Made by a program: the position numbers and the translations under genes
The notes under the pieces: model-generated
Told to the model about the DNA's origin: nothing
The model's input: the letters and a program-made list of their open reading frames with translations, nothing else
Databases searched by the model: none
Shown here: piece after piece, positions 1 to 6,982 of the stretch
How the letters are laid out: each line of letters opens with the position of its first letter
Numbering within the stretch: the first letter of the stretch is position 1
NCBI GenBank assembly: GCA_900769735.1
Contig: CAAGHY010000037.1
Coordinates: 1 to 8,464, forward strand
Direction of reading: 5' to 3'
Source of the DNA: Rikenellaceae bacterium
GTDB taxonomy: Bacteria > Bacteroidota > Bacteroidia > Bacteroidales > UBA932
Length of the DNA: 8,464 nucleotides

Positions 1-927
1 ATAATATTCATATGTATTCCAACCCTCGGGTTCAAGGAAAAGCTGATGAGTATCCTTGCCCTCAAAAGTCTTCAACTTATCCTCAATACTTGGACAATAC
101 CTTGGACCTATGCCGTGAATCTTTCCTGAGAATAAAGGGGAGTCCTTGAAACCAGATTTGAGAATATCGTGAACCGTCTTGTTGGTATGAACCATATAAC
201 AGCTCATCTGCTCTACTCCGTTCTGAATTGGAGATGGCACATTAAGGAAGGTGAACCTTGCAGGTCTTTCATCTCCCGGCTGTCTCTCAAGTTTTGAAAA
301 GTCAATTGAGCGGGCATCAATCCTTGGTGGAGTACCGGTCTTCATCCTGCCAGTCTCCAAACCAAAATCTGACAACTGTTCTGTTATGCCGTAAGAAGAG
401 AGCTCACCTACCCTACCACCTTCTGTAGTCTCTTTTCCTATAAATAATTTGCCGTTTAGAAACGTTCCTGCCGTAATAACTACCTGGGGAGCTTCAAATA
501 TTGCACCCAAAACCGTCGAAACACCTTTAACTTCCTCATTCTCAATAATTAACGAGTTTACAACATCTTGCCAAATAGAAAGATTTCGCGTGTTTTCCAA
601 AATATACCTCCAATTGAAGGAATAATACACTCTGTCACATTGTGCTCTTGGGCTCCACATAGCCGGCCCCTTGGAACGGTTAAGCATTCGGAACTGGATA
701 GTGCTGGCATCAGTGACCAAGCCGGAACATCCGCCCAATGCATCAATCTCACGAACTATCTGACCCTTTGCAATTCCACCTATCGCAGGGTTGCACGACA
801 TCTGTGCAATCTTGTTCATATCCATTGTAACCAGAAGGGTACGCTTGCCCATCTTGGCCGCTGCTGTTGCCGCTTCACAACCTGCGTGTCCCGCTCCTAC
901 TACAATTACATCAAAATTATTGCTCAT
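1..927 (-). CDS. mnmG: tRNA uridine-5-carboxymethylaminomethyl modification enzyme MnmG (GidA), 5' part
   Basis: FAD-dependent partner of MnmE. The MnmEG complex installs the (carboxymethyl)aminomethyl group at C5 of wobble uridine 34 in several tRNAs. I translated the minus strand from the ATG at 927-925: 309 codons without a stop, running off the left edge, so only about the N-terminal half of a protein usually near 620 residues is present. Visible family marks are the FAD dinucleotide-binding motif GAGHAG (residues 11-16), the strongly conserved SCNPAIGGIAKG (about 44-55) followed by REIDALGG, TAGTFLNGK (about 153-161), the TGTPPRIDARSIDFS block, MSCYMVHTN, YCPSIEDK and FLEPEG. The start lies 18 bp after the ybeY stop, so the two genes are almost certainly cotranscribed. 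This ybeY-mnmG order is common in Bacteroidales. No frameshift is seen. Confidence 0.97.
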   Translation of the reverse strand, partial: MSNNFDVIVVGAGHAGCEAATAAAKMGKRTLLVTMDMNKIAQMSCNPAIGGIAKGQIVREIDALGGCSGLVTDASTIQFRMLNRSKGPAMWSPRAQCDRVYYSFNWRYILENTRNLSIWQDVVNSLIIENEEVKGVSTVLGAIFEAPQVVITAGTFLNGKLFIGKETTEGGRVGELSSYGITEQLSDFGLETGRMKTGTPPRIDARSIDFSKLERQPGDERPARFTFLNVPSPIQNGVEQMSCYMVHTNKTVHDILKSGFKDSPLFSGKIHGIGPRYCPSIEDKLKTFEGKDTHQLFLEPEGWNTYEYY

Positions 928-945
928 ATATATAGTATATATCTT

Positions 946-1368
946 CTACAGTAAAGTTGCCAACAGTTGAAGTGCAGAATTTTCGGCCTCCCTCATCTCC
1001 TTTATATCTTCCTCATTATGGTCATCCAATCCGCAAAGATGAAGGGCTCCGTGAATGATTACCCTATGTAATTCATCGGGAAAATCCTGACCATATTCAA
1101 CTGCATTTTCCCTTACTGTGTCTATGCTTATATAAAGCTCTCCGTTGATTACATTTTCTTCACAGTAGTCAAAAGTGATGATGTCTGTGTAGTAATCGTG
1201 GGAAAGGAATTGCTGATTAATTTCAAGAATATAGGGATCATTGCAAAGGATAACATTTATGTCTCCAACCTTACAGTTATACTGCTCTACTACGGCCTTG
1301 ATCCACTTCTTCAACACCAATTTTTTCTCCAGGTTAAATTTGATGTCCTTATTGAAAAATCTAATCAT
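946..1368 (-). CDS. ybeY: Endoribonuclease YbeY (rRNA maturation factor)
   Basis: Metal-dependent single-strand endoribonuclease of the UPF0054 family, acting in 16S rRNA 3'-end maturation and ribosome quality control. The protein has 140 residues, normal for the family. The signature is HGALHLCGLDDH at residues 106-117. His106 and His110 match the first two zinc ligands of the H-x3-H-x5-H motif. The strict third-ligand position is Asp116, with His117 next to it; as far as I recall, Bacteroidota members often have Asp there, so this looks like a lineage trait and not damage. Further family marks are FLSHDYYTDIITFDY (about 54-68) and GELYISIDTVRENA. The ATG at 1368-1366 fits the usual N-terminal length. 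It is the first gene of a minus-strand unit with mnmG. Confidence 0.95.
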   Translation of the reverse strand: MIRFFNKDIKFNLEKKLVLKKWIKAVVEQYNCKVGDINVILCNDPYILEINQQFLSHDYYTDIITFDYCEENVINGELYISIDTVRENAVEYGQDFPDELHRVIIHGALHLCGLDDHNEEDIKEMREAENSALQLLATLL

Positions 1369-1372
1369 AAAG

Positions 1373-1404
1373 TATGTGAAAATTAAGAAAAGTCATTAAC
1401 TTTG
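1373..1404 (+). promoter_or_regulatory. Probable Bacteroidota-type promoter for mdh
   Basis: TAACTTTG at 1397-1404 matches the Bacteroidota -7 consensus TAnnTTTG. A weak -33 element (TATG, 1373-1376) lies 20 bp upstream, the expected spacing. Transcription would begin near 1411 and leave a leader of about 57 nt before the mdh ATG. It overlaps the opposing ybeY promoter. Confidence 0.5.
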
Positions 1405-1419
1405 CTATGTTCTAGCAAG

Positions 1420-1451
1420 CAAAGCTACAACTTAGAAATCAAATATTAAAA
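1420..1451 (-). promoter_or_regulatory. Probable Bacteroidota-type promoter for ybeY-mnmG
   Basis: On the minus strand TAGCTTTG (1427-1420) matches TAnnTTTG, with TTTT (1451-1448) 20 bp upstream as a partial -33 element. Transcription would start near 1413, about 45 nt before the ybeY ATG. The box faces the mdh box, so polymerase footprints on the two strands would overlap. Confidence 0.45.
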
Positions 1452-1467
1452 CCTTAAAATAATTATT

Positions 1468-2415
1468 ATGGCTAAAGTAAGTGTTATTGGCGCCGGTAAT
1501 GTTGGTGCTACTTGTGCAAATGCAATGTTGCATATGAAATTCTGCTCTGAGATTGTTCTATTGGACATTAAAGAGGGTGTTTCAGAGGGTAAAGCAATGG
1601 ATATGATGCAGACTGCTAACCTTTACAAATTTGACACTAAAGTTACAGGCGTTACAAATGACTACAAAGCTACAGCAAACTCAGATGTAGTAGTTGTTAC
1701 TTCAGGTCTTCCAAGAAAACCGGGCATGACCAGAGAGGAGCTTATTGGTGTTAACGCTGGTATCGTTAGCAGCGTAGTTGAGAACGTTCTTAAATACTCT
1801 CCAAAAGCTATCCTTATCATTGTTTCTAACCCTATGGACCCTATGACATACCTTACTCTTAAGAAAACAGGTCTTCCTAAGAACAGAGTTATCGGTATGG
1901 GTGGTATCTTGGACAGCAGCCGCTTCCAGTATTTCCTAAGCAAAGCTCTTAAAGCACCTGCAAGTGACATTGAGGGTATGGTAATTGGCGGTCACGGTGA
2001 CACAACAATGATTCCTCTTATCAGATTTGCAAACTACAGAGGTGTTCCAGTTCAGGAGCTTCTTTCTAAAAAAGCAGCTGAGCAGGTTGTTGCTGACACT
2101 ATGGTTGGTGGTGCAACTCTTACAAAACTTCTTGGAACTTCAGCTTGGTACGCTCCAGGTGCATCTGCAGCAGTTCTTGTTAAAGCAATTGTTATGGATG
2201 AGAAAAAAGTATACCCTTGCTGTGTAGCACTTGATGGTGAGTACGGTCAGGAGGATATCTGTATTGGAGTTCCTGCTCTTATCGGTAAAAAAGGTTGCGA
2301 GAAAGTTGTTAAATACAAACTTAACGCAGAGGAGATGGCTTTGTTTGAGAAGAGCGCAGACGCTACTAGAAAAACAAACAATATCCTTTACGATATGAAC
2401 ATTCTTCAGAAATAA
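1468..2415 (+). CDS. mdh: NAD-dependent malate dehydrogenase (LDH-like type)
   Basis: Interconverts malate and oxaloacetate with NAD(H) in the cytoplasm; in anaerobic Bacteroidota it usually serves the reductive branch toward succinate. The protein has 315 residues, full length for the LDH/MDH superfamily. The Rossmann motif is GAGNVG (8-13), and Asp33 at the end of the second strand favours NAD over NADP. The substrate loop is LPRKPGMTR (81-89); Arg83 is the residue that separates malate from lactate dehydrogenases, and Arg89 is the second substrate-binding arginine. The catalytic pair is Asp149 (in LDSSRF, with Arg152) and His176 in GGHGD. Codon use is strongly biased, with many GTT, CTT and AAA codons, as expected of a highly expressed gene. 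It stands alone between its own promoter and terminator. Confidence 0.97.
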   Translation: MAKVSVIGAGNVGATCANAMLHMKFCSEIVLLDIKEGVSEGKAMDMMQTANLYKFDTKVTGVTNDYKATANSDVVVVTSGLPRKPGMTREELIGVNAGIVSSVVENVLKYSPKAILIIVSNPMDPMTYLTLKKTGLPKNRVIGMGGILDSSRFQYFLSKALKAPASDIEGMVIGGHGDTTMIPLIRFANYRGVPVQELLSKKAAEQVVADTMVGGATLTKLLGTSAWYAPGASAAVLVKAIVMDEKKVYPCCVALDGEYGQEDICIGVPALIGKKGCEKVVKYKLNAEEMALFEKSADATRKTNNILYDMNILQK

Positions 2416-2454
2416 TCATAAAGTTCAAGGCTTTATAATTATGTGAAAATATGG

Positions 2455-2495
2455 TAGGGTTTTTGTAGTAAACGCTATAAAAGCCCTATTTTATT
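2455..2495 (+). terminator. Rho-independent terminator of mdh
   Basis: A 14-bp stem (2455-2468 with 2475-2488, including two G-U pairs as RNA) closes a 6-nt loop TAAACG and is followed by TTTTATT. It lies 40 bp after the mdh stop and separates mdh from the tonB-like gene. The remaining stretch to 2642 is AT-rich; the only structure I see there is a perfect short palindrome, GTAAATAATTTAC, at 2591-2603, and I could not place a convincing tonB promoter. Confidence 0.8.
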
Positions 2496-2642
2496 AACAC
2501 TGGAGCGAGTTTGTAATAAAATTTAACAGGCTGTAACTCTGCACGTTGTAAAATAAAGTGATAATTTATTAACAAAATTTATACGTTTTTGTAAATAATT
2601 TACTAATTTTACAACCGCTTTATACACGAAATACGTAACAAA

Positions 2643-3338
2643 ATGGAAATAAAGAAATCACCTAAAGCCAACTTGGAGAACAAGAAATTCATGTTCATGG
2701 AGATTGGACTTATCGCAGCTTTATTGATAGTCCTTGGCGCATTTGAATGGAGTACAACAGAGACTTCAGTAAGTATCCTTGAGGAGGAAGTAGCAGTAGT
2801 AATTGAGGAAGAGCAGGTTCCTATTACACAGGAGGAGCAGCTTCCACCACCAGAAGTACCAAAAGAGCCAGTTATGTCAGACGTTATTGACATCGTTGAC
2901 GATGACATCAAGGTTGAGGACAACTTCCTAATTTCAACTGAGGACGACAAATCACTAGGTGTTGAGATTAAAGATTACGTTGTAGAGCAGCAGGAGGAAG
3001 AGGTTGTTGAGGAGGAGGAGATTCCTTTCGCAATCGTAGAGCAGAAACCTACTTTCCAGGGTAAAGATCCTAACCACTTTACTAAATGGGTATTCTCAAA
3101 AATCGTTTATCCTGAGATTGCAAAAGAGAATGGTGTTCAGGGTCGTGTAACTCTTCAGTTTACCATTGACACTGACGGTAGCATCAGAAACGTTAAAGTT
3201 CTTAGAGGTGTTGACTCGTCATTGGATAAAGAGGCTGTACGTGTAGTATCAAGCTCACCAAAATGGCAGCCAGGTATGCAGAGAAACAAACCAGTTAAGG
3301 TTAAATATACTTTCCCTGTAGTATTCCAGTTGAGATAA
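2643..3338 (+). CDS. TonB-family energy transducer
   Basis: Inner-membrane anchored protein that carries proton-motive-force energy from ExbB/ExbD to outer-membrane TonB-dependent receptors such as SusC-like or siderophore transporters. Of its 231 residues, about 1-19 are a basic cytoplasmic tail (KKSPKANLENKK), about 20-36 form one membrane helix ending in FEW, and about 45-128 are a very acidic, proline-containing periplasmic linker (runs of Glu, PPPEVPKEP). About 136-231 form the TonB C-terminal domain, with YPEIAKENGVQGRVTLQF, DTDGSIRNVKVLRG, LDKEAVRVV and WQPGMQRNKPVKVKYTFPV. The linker is rich in Glu rather than the Pro-Lys/Pro-Glu repeats of E. coli TonB, and the helix has no histidine like the one used by E. 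coli TonB. No exbB or exbD lies nearby, so its partners must be encoded elsewhere. A genome may hold several paralogues, so I give no firm symbol. Confidence 0.93.
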   Translation: MEIKKSPKANLENKKFMFMEIGLIAALLIVLGAFEWSTTETSVSILEEEVAVVIEEEQVPITQEEQLPPPEVPKEPVMSDVIDIVDDDIKVEDNFLISTEDDKSLGVEIKDYVVEQQEEEVVEEEEIPFAIVEQKPTFQGKDPNHFTKWVFSKIVYPEIAKENGVQGRVTLQFTIDTDGSIRNVKVLRGVDSSLDKEAVRVVSSSPKWQPGMQRNKPVKVKYTFPVVFQLR

Positions 3339-3354
3339 TCAATCAAACCAATAT

Positions 3355-3387
3355 AAAAAAGCTACTCGTTTGAGTAGCTTTTTTTTT
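3355..3387 (+). terminator. Strong rho-independent terminator of the tonB-like gene
   Basis: A perfect stem GCTACTC/GAGTAGC (3361-3367 with 3372-3378) has a 4-nt loop GTTT. It is preceded by AAAAAA and followed by nine T residues (3379-3387). The A and T runs can extend the stem and make it potentially bidirectional. Confidence 0.95.
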
Positions 3388-3410
3388 GCATAATTATATC
3401 TATATTTGCA

Positions 3411-3441
3411 TTGGAGCATTGATAGTTTAAATATATATTTG
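3411..3441 (+). promoter_or_regulatory. Probable Bacteroidota-type promoter for the alpha/beta hydrolase gene
   Basis: TATATTTG at 3434-3441 is a perfect TAnnTTTG box, and TTG at 3411-3413 lies 20 bp upstream. A second TATATTTG at 3401-3408 overlaps the -33 area. Transcription would begin near 3448, only about 20 nt before the ATG at 3466. Confidence 0.6.
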
Positions 3442-3454
3442 TGCTTATTAAGCA
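3442..3454. promoter_or_regulatory. Short perfect palindrome at the predicted transcription start
   Basis: TGCTTA-T-TAAGCA is a perfect inverted repeat directly after the -7 box of the hydrolase promoter. Its position would suit an operator or a leader hairpin, but it is short and AT-rich and may be chance. Confidence 0.2.
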
Positions 3455-3465
3455 ATTAATGAAAA

Positions 3466-4254
3466 ATGGAATATTTCGCAATTTCTAACGGAATTCCCGT
3501 TCATATTCTGGACACAAAAAAGGGAGAAAAAACAATTCTGCTTCTTCACGGTTATCTAGAGACATTGTACATTTACAATGAGTTCATAGAGATTCTACAG
3601 AAAAAATACAGAGTCATTGCCATAGACCTTCCTGGACACGGATTGTCGGGATCAGACAAAGAAATAAATACTATGGAGTTCTGTGCTAATGTGGCTGTAG
3701 ATGTGTTGAACAAATGCGGTGTGGAGAAAGCCTACGTGGCAGGACACTCTATGGGTGGTTATGTTGCACAGAACTGTATCAAGCTTTTCCCGGATGTTTT
3801 TGAGGGAATCATATTGCTTAACTCTACCCCTTTTGCAGATTCTCCTGAAAAGAAAACTGACAGAAACAGGGAGATTGAACTTATCCTTACTGCAAAACTG
3901 GGACACTTGGCAACATTGAGCATTCCTAAAATGTATGCACCATCAAATCTGAGAAGACTGGACGAGAAGATTGAGGAGACAATTGAGATAACAGAGACAC
4001 ACGATCCTAAAGGTATTGTGGCAAGCATAAAGGGTATGATGGAGAGAGAGGAGACAAAATCTGTTCTGGCCGGTGCTAAAAAAGCTATGTTCATCTTTGG
4101 TACAGAAGACAAATTCATTGTTGAAGAGACAAGAAACAAGCTTATAGAGGAGTTCCCTGGTGTAAAGAGTGTTGTTATACCGGAAACAGGCCACAATTCA
4201 TTTATAGAGGCTCCTGAGGCCACTTTGGCGGCAATTGAGGAGTTTATAGGTTAA
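3466..4254 (+). CDS. Alpha/beta-fold hydrolase
   Basis: Serine hydrolase of the alpha/beta superfamily; the substrate cannot be told from sequence. The protein has 262 residues, no signal peptide, and so is probably cytoplasmic. The HGYLET segment (28-33) supplies the oxyanion region. DLPGHGLS (54-61) is the usual strand-loop before the nucleophile. GHSMGG (93-98) is the nucleophile elbow with Ser95, followed by the cap region. Asp215 in GTEDKF and His243 in TGHNSF complete the catalytic triad. The layout resembles small esterases and MenH/BioH-like enzymes, but nothing nearby belongs to menaquinone or biotin synthesis, so I do not assign a pathway. It is a single-gene unit with its own promoter, ending in a terminator shared with convergent hflX. 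Confidence 0.93.
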   Translation: MEYFAISNGIPVHILDTKKGEKTILLLHGYLETLYIYNEFIEILQKKYRVIAIDLPGHGLSGSDKEINTMEFCANVAVDVLNKCGVEKAYVAGHSMGGYVAQNCIKLFPDVFEGIILLNSTPFADSPEKKTDRNREIELILTAKLGHLATLSIPKMYAPSNLRRLDEKIEETIEITETHDPKGIVASIKGMMEREETKSVLAGAKKAMFIFGTEDKFIVEETRNKLIEEFPGVKSVVIPETGHNSFIEAPEATLAAIEEFIG

Positions 4255-4273
4255 AGAACTGTCGGGAAGATAA

Positions 4274-4325
4274 AATGGGTAAATTCATTGCAGATTATGC
4301 ATAGAATTTACCCATTATTTTTTTT
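4274..4325. terminator. Terminator between the convergent hydrolase and hflX genes
   Basis: A perfect 13-bp stem AATGGGTAAATTC/GAATTTACCCATT (4274-4286 with 4304-4316) encloses a 17-nt loop and is followed on the plus strand by a run of eight T (4318-4325). It ends the hydrolase transcript. On the minus strand the stem is followed by a weaker TTTATCTT, so it may also stop hflX transcription. Confidence 0.85.
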
Positions 4326-4338
4326 CTGAACTGTGCAT

Positions 4339-5502
4339 CTACCAAAGGAAGTTGTCAAAAGGATATCTTCCTGCGTGGATTTCAGCCACCATTTTGTACA
4401 GGTCATTCCTCAGTTTGTCTATATGGAGCTTCTCTCTTGCCGATATGAAGATTGCCGGGGTATTCTCTTTATACATCCAGGAGTTCTTGAGCTCCTCCAA
4501 AGAGTAGTTCTCCCTCTTTTTAGGGCCAAGGTCAAACTCATCCTGCTCCACATATTTGTAGGCATCAATCTTGTTGAACACCATAAAGGTAGGCTTCTCC
4601 CCTGCCCCAATCTCCTGAAGAGTCTGTTTTACCACTTTAATCTGCTCCTCAAAATTAGGGTGTGAAATGTCCACCACGTGCATTAGGATATCTGCCTCCC
4701 TAACCTCATCCAAAGTACTTTTGAATGACTCAACAAGCTGGTGAGGCAATTTTCTGATGAATCCTACTGTGTCACTCAACAGGAACGGCACATTCTCAAT
4801 TACAACTTTTCGTACAGTTGTGTCCAATGTTGCAAAAAGTTTGTTCTCTGCAAAAACCTCACTTTTAGCCAGCAGGTTCATCAATGTACTTTTACCAACG
4901 TTGGTATATCCCACAAGGGAAATCCTTACCATATTGCCCCTATTTCCCCTCTGTGAGGCCATTTGTCTGTCTATTTTACGCAACTGATCCTTAAGGCGGC
5001 TGATCTTATCCAAAATGATACGGCGGTCTGTCTCAATCTGGCTCTCACCGGGACCTCTCATACCAATACCACCCCTCTGTCTCTCCAAGTGGGTCCACAT
5101 TCTGGTAAGACGAGGCAACAGATACTGGTACTGTGCCAGCTCAACCTGTGTTTTAGCGTATGCTGTCTTGGCCCTCTGGGCAAAAATATCAAGGATAAGA
5201 TTGGTTCTGTCCAGGATTCTGCACTCAAGCTCCCTCTCAAGGTTCCTCAACTGTGAAGGGGTAAGCTCATCATCAAAAATCACAAGCTTTATCTCGTTCT
5301 CAACAATGTAAGCCTTGATCTCTTCCAGCTTACCGCTTCCTATATATGTTTTTGAATTTGGTCTGTCTACCCTCTGAACAAACCTCTTCTCCCCTACCAC
5401 ACCGGCTGTTTCAGCCAGAAACTCCAACTCATCAAGGTATTCAGTTACCTGTTCCTCAGTATTGTTGGGGGTAATGACACTTACAAAAACTGTTCTCTCC
5501 AT
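4339..5502 (-). CDS. hflX: Ribosome-associated GTPase HflX
   Basis: Obg/HflX-family GTPase that binds the large ribosomal subunit and in other bacteria splits or rescues stalled ribosomes, notably under heat stress. The protein has 387 residues, close to the usual HflX core. The N-terminal HflX domain (about 1-190) shows YIGSGKLEEIK (53-63), DDELTPSQLRNLE (77-89), RTNLILDIFAQRAKT and the diagnostic GGIGMRGPGESQIETDRR (144-161), followed by a coiled region. The G domain follows: G1 GYTNVGKST (198-206), G2 around DTTVRK (227-232), G3 DTVGF (244-248), G4 NKID (310-313) and G5 SARE (354-357). The short C-terminal tail lacks any large extension. Transcribed alone and divergently from the P1 peptidase gene. 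Confidence 0.97.
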   Translation of the reverse strand: MERTVFVSVITPNNTEEQVTEYLDELEFLAETAGVVGEKRFVQRVDRPNSKTYIGSGKLEEIKAYIVENEIKLVIFDDELTPSQLRNLERELECRILDRTNLILDIFAQRAKTAYAKTQVELAQYQYLLPRLTRMWTHLERQRGGIGMRGPGESQIETDRRIILDKISRLKDQLRKIDRQMASQRGNRGNMVRISLVGYTNVGKSTLMNLLAKSEVFAENKLFATLDTTVRKVVIENVPFLLSDTVGFIRKLPHQLVESFKSTLDEVREADILMHVVDISHPNFEEQIKVVKQTLQEIGAGEKPTFMVFNKIDAYKYVEQDEFDLGPKKRENYSLEELKNSWMYKENTPAIFISAREKLHIDKLRNDLYKMVAEIHAGRYPFDNFLW

Positions 5503-5532
5503 AAAATTAATCTAACATTTTAATACAGGCTA

Positions 5533-5540
5533 CAAAAGTA
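5533..5540 (-). promoter_or_regulatory. Probable -7 box of the hflX promoter
   Basis: TACTTTTG on the minus strand fits TAnnTTTG. A weak TATG lies 19 bp upstream. Transcription would start near 5526, about 24 nt ahead of the hflX ATG (5502). Confidence 0.4.
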
Positions 5541-5545
5541 ACTCT

Positions 5546-5553
5546 TATATTTG
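5546..5553 (+). promoter_or_regulatory. Probable -7 box of the P1 peptidase promoter
   Basis: TATATTTG is a perfect match to TAnnTTTG; I see no good -33 element at the right distance. Transcription would begin near 5560, leaving about 18 nt before the ATG at 5578. The box includes the TTG at 5551 that would otherwise be a candidate start codon, which argues for the ATG. Confidence 0.5.
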
Positions 5554-5577
5554 TACAAACATAAAACTAAAGCACTT

Positions 5578-6714
5578 ATGAGAAGAAAAAATTTGACAAT
5601 TCTGGCTTTGGCCCTTCTATTTGGAGCTGCCACTACAAATACATTCGCACAAAAGAAAACTTTGAGGGAACACGGATACCCTATAGGCATCTTTGAAACA
5701 GGCAAGAACAACGCCATTACAGATGTACCTGGAGTAACTGTAGGACAGGTAACCTGCATTGAGGGCGACAGCATCCGCACAGGTGTTACAGCCATCATTC
5801 CTCACCAGGGAAATATCTTCAGAAATAAAATTCCTGCAGCAATCTACGCCGGAAACGGTTTTGGAAAACTTGCAGGTGTAACCCAGGTTCACGAGCTGGG
5901 AAACATTGAAACACCGGTAGTTCTTACAAATACGTTGAACGTTGCGGCTGGTATTGACGGTCTTGTCACCTATACCCTGCAGCAGCCCGGCAATGAGAAC
6001 GTACGCTCGGTAAATGCCATTGTTGGAGAAACAAATGACGGAGGATTGAACAAGATCCAGCAGAGATATGTAACACCGGAGATTGTTCTTCAGGCCCTTA
6101 AAAACGCCAAATCAGGCCCTGTTGAGCAGGGTTGTGTAGGAGCCGGAACAGGTACAGTTGCATTCAACTTCAAAGGAGGTATTGGTACATCTTCAAGAGT
6201 TCTTCCAAAATCATTGGGAGGTTATACAATTGGAGTGATTGTACAGTCAAACTATGGAGGTATTCTTGAGATTGACGGCGTACAGGTAGGCCGTAAGCTT
6301 AACGAATATTCTTTCAAAAACCACGTAATTCCTCAAGCTAATACAGCTGACGGTTCTTGTATGATGGTGGTAATTACAGACGCCCCTATTGATGCACGCA
6401 ACCTTGAGAGAGTGGCAAAAAGGGCTATGATGGGTCTTGCAAAAACTGGCGGCATTGCTTCAAACGGCAGCGGTGACTATGTGATTGCAATGTCTGTTGC
6501 AGCGGAAAATCTGATTAAGGACGGACAGAAAATGCACACTCAAACCTTACTTGACAACGGTGAGATGTCATCAATCTTTGCAGCAACCATAGAGGCTACA
6601 GCAGAGGCCCTTTGGAATTCAATGTTTATGGCTGAAACTACCAAAGGTTATAATGGTAAAGTTGTAAAGGCCCTTCCAGTGGAGAAAGTTCTTGAAATGC
6701 TTAAAAACAGGTAA
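5578..6714 (+). CDS. Exported P1/S58-family peptidase (DmpA/BapA-like aminopeptidase)
   Basis: N-terminal-nucleophile aminopeptidase of the DmpA (L-aminopeptidase D-Ala-esterase) / beta-peptidyl aminopeptidase family, made as a precursor that cuts itself in two. I use the ATG at 5578 (378 residues). The frame also allows TTG at 5551, but that codon sits inside the promoter box, and the ATG puts a clean signal peptide first: MRRKN, a hydrophobic stretch, then NTFA with likely cleavage after Ala24 and no lipobox Cys, so the enzyme is probably periplasmic. Family blocks are NAITDVPGVTVGQ (45-57), TGVTAIIPH, AGNGFGKLAGVTQVHELG (91-108), VNAIVGETNDGGLN, GCVGAGTGTVAFNFKGGIGTSSRV (185-208) and NGSGDYVIA. 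The self-cleavage site should be Gly259-Ser260 in ADGSCMMVV, with Ser260 the nucleophile. The natural substrate is unknown. Confidence 0.93.
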   Translation: MRRKNLTILALALLFGAATTNTFAQKKTLREHGYPIGIFETGKNNAITDVPGVTVGQVTCIEGDSIRTGVTAIIPHQGNIFRNKIPAAIYAGNGFGKLAGVTQVHELGNIETPVVLTNTLNVAAGIDGLVTYTLQQPGNENVRSVNAIVGETNDGGLNKIQQRYVTPEIVLQALKNAKSGPVEQGCVGAGTGTVAFNFKGGIGTSSRVLPKSLGGYTIGVIVQSNYGGILEIDGVQVGRKLNEYSFKNHVIPQANTADGSCMMVVITDAPIDARNLERVAKRAMMGLAKTGGIASNGSGDYVIAMSVAAENLIKDGQKMHTQTLLDNGEMSSIFAATIEATAEALWNSMFMAETTKGYNGKVVKALPVEKVLEMLKNR

Positions 6715-6740
6715 CCCCCTACCCTTTCAGTAAGACTACT

Positions 6741-6768
6741 CCCCGCCTAGCCCCAGTGCCTGGCGGGG
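6741..6768 (+). terminator. GC-rich hairpin after the P1 peptidase gene, possible terminator
   Basis: CCCCGCC (6741-6747) pairs perfectly with GGCGGGG (6762-6768) across a 14-nt loop, 26 bp after the stop codon. The following sequence is ATTTATCATTTG, not a solid T run, so intrinsic termination is plausible but not certain. Confidence 0.45.
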
Positions 6769-6775
6769 ATTTATC

Positions 6776-6788
6776 ATTTGACCCAAAA
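6776..6788 (+). repeat. Left copy of a 13-bp imperfect direct repeat
   Basis: ATTTGACCCAAAA here matches ATTTGACGCAAAA at 8259-8271 in 12 of 13 bases and in the same orientation. It lies 13 bp before the first left-array hairpin, outside the array. Confidence 0.5.
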
Positions 6789-6801
6789 CTCCCTGTGGCA
6801 A

Positions 6802-6933
6802 TTGTCACAAAACAGTCTGTTTCTGTGACAAACACCCCGATCGAACCGGCAATTGTCACAAATCTCACTGATTCCGTGACAAACACCTTAGTTCTACAAG
6901 TAATTGTCACAGAATTCACAAATTCGATGACAA
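6802..6933 (+). repeat. Left array: three 30-bp palindromic units with a 51-bp period
   Basis: Units begin at 6802, 6853 and 6904, exactly 51 bp apart, each 30 bp long with 21-bp spacers. Unit 1 has arms TTGTCACA/TGTGACAA and a perfect inner stem AAACAG/CTGTTT around one T, with a single bulged C. Unit 2 has TTGTCAC/GTGACAA and inner AATC/GATT. Unit 3 has TTGTCA/TGACAA and inner GAATT/AATTC around CACA. Spacers share an initial ACACC in the first two, and GGCAA precedes units 1 and 2. The array lies between the convergent ends of the P1 peptidase and transposase genes. The 17-codon period keeps reading frames open, but I see no reason to call a protein here. Confidence 0.9.
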
Positions 6934-6982
6934 ATACTCAGGTAACGCATACTAATCACATTTGCCGGCATACCAGGAGTAT

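Noticed and set aside
568..954. Plus-strand 128-codon open frame opposite mnmG
   Set aside because: It lies antisense to well-conserved MnmG coding sequence and has no recognisable features.
2604..2611. TAATTTTA as a -7 box for the tonB-like gene
   Set aside because: It lacks the final G and has no -33 element at 19-21 bp in an AT-rich stretch where such matches are expected by chance.
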